DNA of 10,632 nucleotides from JBAZFF01 sp043815465 (GTDB lineage: Bacteria; Patescibacteriota; Minisyncoccia; Minisyncoccales; RBG-13-42-11): NCBI GenBank assembly GCA_043815465.1, contig JBDRIW010000015.1:1-10632 (forward strand). The letters run 5' to 3'. Positions 6,791-10,632 of this stretch are shown here, in pieces. Under the pieces are notes generated by a model. It was not told the origin of the DNA, made no database searches, and was given only the letters and a program-made list of their open reading frames with translations. The number at the start of each line of letters is the position of its first letter. Position 1 is the first letter of the stretch. The position numbers and the translations under genes are program-made.

Positions 6791-7795
6791 TTATTTTGAT
6801 TTTTTAGCTATCATTAATTCTTCGTCTGGATCAATAGACACTATTTTAGTATTTTTTAAAATAGTTAAACCTTTAATAATCATATTTCTTATTTTAGCAG
6901 ACCCTGCTCCTATTGCTCCAGTAAAAACCAATAAATCACATCCTCCGAGTATCGCGTAATAAGATCCTATATATTTCTGAATACTGTAGGCAAAAACGTC
7001 TAAAGCTAATTTTGCTTTTTCATCTCCCCTCTTGATCATCTTTAAAACTTCCAACATCTCAGAATTTCCAGAAATTCCTTTTATCCCAGATTGATTATTC
7101 AAAATATTATCTAATTTATTAAAAGATAATTCTTTCCCAAGTTGCAGAATAATACCTGGGTCAAGATTCCCACTCCTAGTCATCATAACTAATCCCTCCA
7201 AAGGAGTAAAACCCATAGAAGTATCAACAACTTTTCCTTTTTTAATAGCTGTAATAGAGCTTCCTCCTCCCAAATGACAACTTATTATCTTCAAACTTTC
7301 AAATTTCTTTCCTATTTTTATAGCTCCTTCTTTCGCCGCATATTCATGAGAAATTCCATGAAACCCAAATTTTCTAAAGCCATATTTATTCCTTAAATAT
7401 TCTGGCAAAGCGTATAAAAAAGCTTTTTGAGGAATATCTTTATAAAAACCTGTATCAAAAACAGCAATCTGTTTAGCCGTAGGAAAAATCTTAAAACTAA
7501 TTTCTACTCCTAAAATATTGTAAGGATTATGTAGAGGAGCTAATTTATTATATCTTTTAATAACTTCTAAATTTTTCTTATTTAATTCAGTTGGGTCTCT
7601 GTACTTCTCTCCACCATGAACAATTCTGTGACAAACTTTTTCGATATTCTTAATCTTCTTTAATTCTCTATTTAAAACTACAGAATATTCTTTTTGATTT
7701 CTAACTTTAAATTGATTTGATTTTATCAATTTTAAATTCTTATCAAAAACTTTATATTTGATCGACTGAGAGCCACAATTTAAAACCAAAATCAT
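6791..7795 (-). CDS. ackA: Acetate kinase, shortened form
   Basis: Catalyses acetyl phosphate + ADP to acetate + ATP, the ATP-yielding last step of acetate fermentation. Seen motifs: LVLNCGSQSIKYK (3-15, phosphate-binding strand with Asn6), HRIVHGGEKY (56-65, Arg57), PLHNP (87-91), AVFDTGFY (111-118, catalytic Asp114), FGFHGISHEYA (143-153, His146), HLGGGSS (174-180), MMTRSGNLDPG (204-214, transition-state Arg207), VFTGAIG (290-296) and DEELMIAK (324-331) with the late Glu pair. At 334 residues it is about 60 shorter than typical AckA (around 400). Loss is mainly before Arg57 and between the FTG loop and the EEL motif. The usual GGIGEN reads GAIGAG here. All main catalytic residues are kept, so it is probably active. 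Its ATG overlaps the pduL TGA, giving a coupled PduL-AckA pair. It has the clearest Shine-Dalgarno motif in the window. Confidence 0.93.
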   Translation of the reverse strand: MILVLNCGSQSIKYKVFDKNLKLIKSNQFKVRNQKEYSVVLNRELKKIKNIEKVCHRIVHGGEKYRDPTELNKKNLEVIKRYNKLAPLHNPYNILGVEISFKIFPTAKQIAVFDTGFYKDIPQKAFLYALPEYLRNKYGFRKFGFHGISHEYAAKEGAIKIGKKFESLKIISCHLGGGSSITAIKKGKVVDTSMGFTPLEGLVMMTRSGNLDPGIILQLGKELSFNKLDNILNNQSGIKGISGNSEMLEVLKMIKRGDEKAKLALDVFAYSIQKYIGSYYAILGGCDLLVFTGAIGAGSAKIRNMIIKGLTILKNTKIVSIDPDEELMIAKKSK

Positions 7796-8358
7796 ACTAT
7801 TTTTCCTTCACTTTTAAATTTAATTCCTGCGGCATTTCCTTCATCTACATCTAAATGCAAGCAAAAAGAATAATCTTTACCTATTCTTACTAAAATATTT
7901 TGAAAGATAATAGATCTTTTCCCTTCTACTTTTACAGAAACAATCTGGCCATCTTTAAGTTTATTTTTTTTAGCTTCTTCTGGGCTTAGATGTATATGTC
8001 TTAAGGGAATTATGACTCCTCTTGCCATTTTTAGCTTACCCTTTTCGCCAATCAAAACCATACCAGAAGTTCCTTTTATTTTACCCGAATGACCAAAAGG
8101 AACATTTATCCCCAAATTGAAAGCATCTGTTTTTGATATCTCTAATTGAGTTTTATCGCGGATAGGAGCAATAATTCTTACTTTCTTTATCTTTCCCTTG
8201 TCGCTTTGTATTTCTACTGTTTCATTAGTAGCAAACTCCCAAGCCTGAGTTAAAGATTTTTTCTTAGTAAGTTTATAATTCTTACCAAATAATTTATCTA
8301 GATCTTCTTTAGATACATGAAGATGTCTAGCTGATATTTCTATAGGAATATTAATCAT
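7792..8358 (-). CDS. pduL: Phosphate acyltransferase PduL (acetyl-CoA to acetyl phosphate)
   Basis: PduL is a zinc enzyme unrelated to Pta that converts acyl-CoA + phosphate to acyl phosphate + CoA. Both tandem half-domains are visible. The first has SARHLHVS (9-16, His12 and His14) and the second has LRHIHLSPEEA (119-129, His121 and His123). The late motif CLHLDVDEGNAAG (166-178) supplies His168. The 188 residues start just 8 residues before the first motif, so there is no N-terminal encapsulation peptide and this is a free cytosolic form, not a microcompartment shell cargo. The start is fixed: an in-frame TGA lies 9 bases upstream and the zinc motif begins at residue 11. No Shine-Dalgarno motif exists, and the promoter -10 box ends 8 bases before the ATG. 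The overlap with ackA supports a PduL-AckA acetate pathway. Acetyl-CoA preference over propanoyl-CoA is inferred from ackA. Confidence 0.94.
   Translation of the reverse strand: MINIPIEISARHLHVSKEDLDKLFGKNYKLTKKKSLTQAWEFATNETVEIQSDKGKIKKVRIIAPIRDKTQLEISKTDAFNLGINVPFGHSGKIKGTSGMVLIGEKGKLKMARGVIIPLRHIHLSPEEAKKNKLKDGQIVSVKVEGKRSIIFQNILVRIGKDYSFCLHLDVDEGNAAGIKFKSEGKIV
7804..7809 (-). promoter_or_regulatory. Shine-Dalgarno site for ackA
   Basis: On the minus strand GAAGGA lies inside the end of pduL, 8 bases before the ackA ATG. It is the only well-spaced GGA-type ribosome site I find at any complete gene start in this window. Together with the ATGA overlap it suggests efficient re-initiation of ackA after pduL. 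Confidence 0.6.
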
Positions 8359-8366
8359 ATTTATTC

Positions 8367-8395
8367 ATTATATTGAACTTAAAGATATAAGACAA
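8367..8395 (-). promoter_or_regulatory. Promoter of the pduL-ackA-ppsA operon, probably leaderless
   Basis: Read on the minus strand: -35 TTGTCT (8390-8395, 4 of 6 bases of TTGACA), a 17-base spacer, and -10 TATAAT (8367-8372, perfect). The ATG of pduL begins 8 bases after the -10 box, so a normal start point would fall within about 2 bases of the ATG and the mRNA would have essentially no leader. A 12-of-14 dyad (8364-8377) is centred on the -10 box and could be an operator, but this is weak. The box lies in one of the few real gene gaps, just after the terminator of gap. Confidence 0.7.
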
Positions 8396-8397
8396 GC

Positions 8398-8423
8398 AAA
8401 AAACAGCCCAAGCTTAGGCTGTT
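8398..8423 (-). terminator. Rho-independent terminator after gap
   Basis: On the minus strand the RNA reads AACAGCC, an 8-base loop UAAGCUUG, GGCUGUU, then a run of U. The stem is 7 perfect base pairs (8417-8423 with 8402-8408), and the T run covers 8398-8403, partly within the stem. It starts about 11 bases after the gap stop codon. It is the clearest intrinsic terminator in the window and separates the gap/redox run from the pduL operon. Confidence 0.85.
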
Positions 8424-8433
8424 CTATAATTAA

Positions 8434-9408
8434 TCACTTTTTATTTATATATTCTGCAAATTCTGCCAACCTCGAAGCATATCCCCATTCATTATCATAC
8501 CAAGCCACTACTTTAACCATATTATCCTTTACCATTGTAAGAGGTAAATCTACGATAGAAGAATAAGAATTTCCTATATAATCTGAGGAGACTAAAGGTT
8601 CTTCTGTTGCATCTAAAATACCTTTGAGAGGTTTTGTAGTAGCTGCTTTTTTAAATAATTTATTAACCTTTTCTACTGTAGTTTTTTCTTTAACCTCACA
8701 AACTAAATCTATAATAGATACTGTAGGTGTAGGAACTCTAAAAGCAATACCATCTAATTTTCCAACTACTTCAGGAATAACATATCCAATAGCAGAAGCT
8801 GCTCCAGTAGATGTAGGAATAATATTTAAAGCTGCAGCTCTTGCCCTTCTTAAGTCCTTATGCGATAAATCTAATATTCTCTGATCATTAGTATAACTAT
8901 GACAAGTTGTCATAAAGCCTTTAACAATTTTAAAATTATCATTTAAAACTTTAACAACGGGAGCCAAGCAATTAGTCGTACAAGAAGCCATTGAAACAAT
9001 ATTTTCTTTTTTAGAATTATATTTATCTTCATTAACTCCTAAAACATAGGTGGACATCCCTTCTCCCTTACAAGGAGCTGAAATAATAACTTTTTTAGCT
9101 CCGGCTTTTAAATGTTTGGAAGCACCCTTTAAATCAGTTAAATAACCTGTGCATTCCAAAACAACATCCACTCCTAATTTTTTCCAAGGTAAGTTTTCAG
9201 GGTCTTTCTCGGAAAAAAGCTTAACTTGATCACCTATTTTTTTATTATAAGTACCATAAACAGAATCATATTTAAAAAGATGATCCAATGTCTTAACATC
9301 AATCAAGTCATTTATCGCTACCACCTGTAACTTAGGATGTTTATCTAAAATATTACGCAAAACTGATCTGCCTATTCTGCCGAAACCATTTATAGCTACT
9401 TTAATCAT
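8434..9408 (-). CDS. gap: Glyceraldehyde-3-phosphate dehydrogenase (NAD-dependent, GapA type)
   Basis: Oxidises and phosphorylates glyceraldehyde-3-phosphate to 1,3-bisphosphoglycerate with NAD+. All 324 residues fit a full-length bacterial GapA. The Rossmann start VAINGFGRIGRSVLRN (4-19) is followed by AINDL (31-35), where Asp34 at the end of the second strand favours NAD over NADP. The active site is SMASCTTNCLAPV (139-151) with nucleophile Cys143, and the partner base is His170 in TTCHSYTND (167-175). RRARAAALNIIPTSTGAA (187-204), RVPTPTVSIIDL (224-235) and the C-terminal WYDNEWGYASR (303-313) are all intact. It ends with TGA and has its own terminator. It follows the glutaredoxin gene by 16 bases, so it probably shares the transcript of the thiol-redox genes. 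No phosphoglycerate kinase is adjacent in this window. No Shine-Dalgarno motif is seen. Confidence 0.97.
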   Translation of the reverse strand: MIKVAINGFGRIGRSVLRNILDKHPKLQVVAINDLIDVKTLDHLFKYDSVYGTYNKKIGDQVKLFSEKDPENLPWKKLGVDVVLECTGYLTDLKGASKHLKAGAKKVIISAPCKGEGMSTYVLGVNEDKYNSKKENIVSMASCTTNCLAPVVKVLNDNFKIVKGFMTTCHSYTNDQRILDLSHKDLRRARAAALNIIPTSTGAASAIGYVIPEVVGKLDGIAFRVPTPTVSIIDLVCEVKEKTTVEKVNKLFKKAATTKPLKGILDATEEPLVSSDYIGNSYSSIVDLPLTMVKDNMVKVVAWYDNEWGYASRLAEFAEYINKK

Positions 9409-9424
9409 AAATAATAAATATTAA

Positions 9425-9652
9425 TTATATTCCTAAAAGTTTACTAATTTTACCTTTTTCGAAACCAACAATAAACTCCCCATTTATATCGATAACAGGA
9501 ACACCCATTTGTCCTGATTTCTCTATCATCTCCTCTCTAGCTTTGTCATCACTAGCTACATCTATGTCTTCAAATTCTATTTTATTGTCCTTTAAAAATT
9601 CTCTCAAGGTAAAGCAATAAGGACAAGCTGGTGTGCTAAAAACTCTTACCAT
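9425..9652 (-). CDS. Glutaredoxin-like protein, YruB/NrdH type
   Basis: A 75-residue single-domain thioredoxin-fold protein, likely a cytoplasmic dithiol reductant. It begins MVRVFSTPACPYC, so the redox motif CPYC is at residues 10-13 after the first strand. REFLKDNKIEFEDIDV follows as helix and strand. SGQMGVPVIDINGEFIVGF holds the cis-Pro (VPV) and the YruB-family hallmark SGQMGVPVI. No signal peptide or membrane segment is present. The frame remains open upstream to 9760, but that extension overlaps the preceding gene by about 100 bases and has no family similarity. The ATG at 9652, 4 bases after that gene's stop, is the natural start. Its reductase partner is not visible. It sits between a membrane thioredoxin-like protein and GAPDH, suggesting maintenance of protein thiols. 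Confidence 0.88.
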   Translation of the reverse strand: MVRVFSTPACPYCFTLREFLKDNKIEFEDIDVASDDKAREEMIEKSGQMGVPVIDINGEFIVGFEKGKISKLLGI

Positions 9653-9656
9653 ATAA

Positions 9657-10295
9657 TTAAATTTGACAGCCAGATAAACTAGATAATTCTTGAGGAGTTT
9701 TATATCCTGTTGTTTTTTCTCCTGAAATTTCCCAAGTAGGAAAACTTTCAATTCCAGCATCCTGACATTCGACTGTATTTTCCTGAGTCTCTGAATCTAT
9801 GCATTCAATATAAGGAAGATACTGAGCAGCGTCTGCAAAAACTTCTTTTTCTTTTGCGCACCAAGTGCACCAAGAAGCACCGTAAAACTTATCTCCTTTC
9901 TCAGTTAAACATCTAGCTAATGATTCTAACTGTTCTCTAGTCAAACTTTCTTCCTCTTGAACATTATTAGATTCTGTTAATACTTCTTCAGTCTCCAGAA
10001 CATATCCTTCTGGAAAAAGATATTTTCCGTCTTTACTAACATAAGAAGTGTATTCTGTTCCGCTTATTTCAAAAATCATCTTATAAACACTGTCTGCTTC
10101 TGCAACATCTATTAAAGAAATTTCACTCCCTTCAGGTAAAAAATTCTCATTTATAAATTTGGCTGCTTTATCTGCTGCTACATCTGAAGTTAACTCAATG
10201 CTTGTTTGATAAAAATAAAATGCAGAGAAACCGATAAAAAGACATATTACTGCTATTGATGCTGGAATAATTATTTTTTTGATTTTTTCTTTCAT
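9657..10295 (-). CDS. Membrane-anchored thioredoxin-like protein (VKOR-associated Trx domain type)
   Basis: A 212-residue protein. Residues 1-8 are basic (MKEKIKKI), and about 9-30 form one hydrophobic segment, predicting a signal anchor with the rest outside the membrane. Residues about 40-100 form a small domain ending YVSKDGKYLFPEGYVL, of the type seen N-terminal to some DsbA-like or thioredoxin-like proteins. Residues 103-118 are an acidic linker. From 122 on comes a thioredoxin-like domain, LARCLTEKGDKFYGASWCTW (127-146 with C146), with redox motif CTWC at 143-146 and SFPTWEI (184-190) carrying the cis-Pro at 186. This closely resembles the domain often fused to VKOR, but no VKOR part is present. 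Additional cysteines C129, C165, C177 and C210 suggest relay disulfides. Likely role: thiol oxidation, isomerisation or reduction of exported proteins. It lies 5 bases after the DUF1858 gene. Direction of electron flow is unknown. Confidence 0.82.
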   Translation of the reverse strand: MKEKIKKIIIPASIAVICLFIGFSAFYFYQTSIELTSDVAADKAAKFINENFLPEGSEISLIDVAEADSVYKMIFEISGTEYTSYVSKDGKYLFPEGYVLETEEVLTESNNVQEEESLTREQLESLARCLTEKGDKFYGASWCTWCAKEKEVFADAAQYLPYIECIDSETQENTVECQDAGIESFPTWEISGEKTTGYKTPQELSSLSGCQI

Positions 10296-10300
10296 ATTAT

Positions 10301-10504
10301 TTATTTTAATTCATTTAATTCTTTTAATAAACCTTTAATATTTAAACCATACATTTCACACACTTCACCAATTTTCAACTTATCCATTTCCATATGAGCA
10401 AAAGCGCATCCTAAACAAGGTAATTTATATTTAACTAAAATTTCCTGAGCTTTAGGATTTTTAAGTATTACTGATAATTTTGTTTCTTTTATTATTTTTT
10501 CCAT
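10301..10504 (-). CDS. DUF1858 small CxxC protein (hybrid-cluster-protein-associated disulfide domain)
   Basis: A 67-residue helical protein with a single conserved redox or metal motif, PCLGCAFAHMEM, whose CLGC is about residues 30-33. The pattern MEKIIKETKLSVIL, NPKAQEILVKYKLPCLGC, IGEVCEMYG and ending in LLKELNEL matches DUF1858/TIGR03980-type proteins. In those families a helical bundle presents a CxGC pair, and the genes often lie near hybrid cluster (prismane) or redox proteins; the biochemical role is not established. I chose the ATG at 10504, two bases after the SDR stop. A TTG six codons earlier (10522) is in frame but would overlap the SDR gene by 16 bases and adds residues not expected in the family. 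The gene is co-oriented and tightly packed with the membrane thioredoxin-like gene. Confidence 0.82.
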   Translation of the reverse strand: MEKIIKETKLSVILKNPKAQEILVKYKLPCLGCAFAHMEMDKLKIGEVCEMYGLNIKGLLKELNELK

Positions 10505-10506
10505 AT

Positions 10507-10632
10507 TTATTGTGATATCCAACCTCCATCAACAACTATAGTATGACCTGTAATATATTCACTTTCATCGCTAGCTAAAAAAGCAACTGCATTAGCAATA
10601 TCTTCTGGCTGTCCAATCCTTCCATAAGGGAC
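10507..10632 (-). CDS. SDR-family oxidoreductase, C-terminal end only (FabG-like)
   Basis: Only the last 41 residues are in the window; the gene continues past the right edge. They read VPYGRIGQPEDIANAVAFLA and then SDESEYITGHTIVVDGG, ending WISQ before a TAA. This is the standard C-terminal signature of classical short-chain dehydrogenases/reductases such as FabG or glucose-1-dehydrogenase: a GR-x-G-x-PEDIA helix followed by the YITG...VDGG strand. The Tyr-x-x-x-Lys catalytic motif and the cofactor-binding glycines lie outside, so substrate and cofactor cannot be assigned. It is the first visible gene of the minus-strand redox run, 2 bases before the DUF1858 ATG. Confidence 0.9.
   Translation of the reverse strand, partial: VPYGRIGQPEDIANAVAFLASDESEYITGHTIVVDGGWISQ

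Noticed and set aside
8624..8884. Plus-strand open frame inside gap
   Set aside because: It is antisense to highly conserved GAPDH sequence, which itself explains the open frame.
9424..9429. TATAAT on the minus strand before gap as a gap promoter
   Set aside because: It overlaps the glutaredoxin stop codon, and no -35-like hexamer is found about 17 bases upstream. Such hexamers are common by chance in AT-rich DNA.
9653..9760. Longer glutaredoxin reading frame starting at 9760
   Set aside because: The extra 36 residues overlap the membrane thioredoxin-like gene by about 100 bases and have no thioredoxin-fold similarity. The ATG at 9652 gives a standard 75-residue protein.
10505..10522. TTG start for the DUF1858 protein at 10522
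   Set aside because: It would overlap the SDR coding end by 16 bases. The nearby GGAGG encodes SDR residues and directly abuts the TTG, so it is wrongly spaced. The ATG at 10504 matches the usual family N-terminus.

Overview
The window is a gene-dense, AT-rich stretch of bacterial chromosome. It holds 13 protein genes: 12 read on the minus strand, and one partial gene at the left edge reads on the plus strand. No gene-free stretch exceeds about 75 bases. I see no tRNA, rRNA, insertion sequence or CRISPR array. Protein styles point to a reduced, probably fermentative bacterium, most likely of the Candidate Phyla Radiation/Patescibacteria (Parcubacteria-like). The signs are a shortened acetate kinase, PduL in place of Pta, a PfkB-type sugar kinase beside a class II aldolase, very tight gene packing and almost no Shine-Dalgarno motifs. 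This placement is an inference from family resemblance, not a proven identification. TGA is used as a stop four times (fba, ppsA, pduL, gap), so the code is standard and not the UGA-glycine code of Gracilibacteria/Absconditabacteria.

Layout from left to right: (1) 3-542, plus strand, the C-terminal half of release factor 1 (prfA), ending one base from the stop of a convergent gene. (2) 544-8358, minus strand, a seven-gene run read right to left: pduL, ackA, ppsA, a PfkB-family sugar kinase, class II fructose-bisphosphate aldolase, ribosomal protein L25 (rplY), and an exported coiled-coil lytic transglycosylase. Spacings run from 4-base ATGA overlaps to 22 bases, so this looks like one transcription unit. 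(3) 8359-8433, a compact junction with an intrinsic terminator for gap followed immediately by a consensus-like promoter that would start the pduL mRNA almost at its ATG (leaderless). (4) 8434-10632, minus strand, a second run: the end of an SDR oxidoreductase, a small DUF1858 CxxC protein, a membrane-anchored thioredoxin-like protein, a YruB-type glutaredoxin, and glyceraldehyde-3-phosphate dehydrogenase.

How the genes fit together: PfkB (if it acts on fructose-6-phosphate), aldolase and GAPDH would form the upper and middle part of glycolysis. PpsA links PEP and pyruvate. PduL plus AckA convert acetyl-CoA to acetate with ATP formation. Enzymes that would join these (triose-phosphate isomerase, phosphoglycerate kinase, enolase, pyruvate:ferredoxin oxidoreductase) are not in the window. 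The right-hand run couples three different CxxC thiol proteins to GAPDH, whose active site is itself a cysteine. The most promising novelties are this thiol-redox group, the leaderless terminator/promoter junction, and the possible use of a PfkB kinase as the phosphofructokinase.
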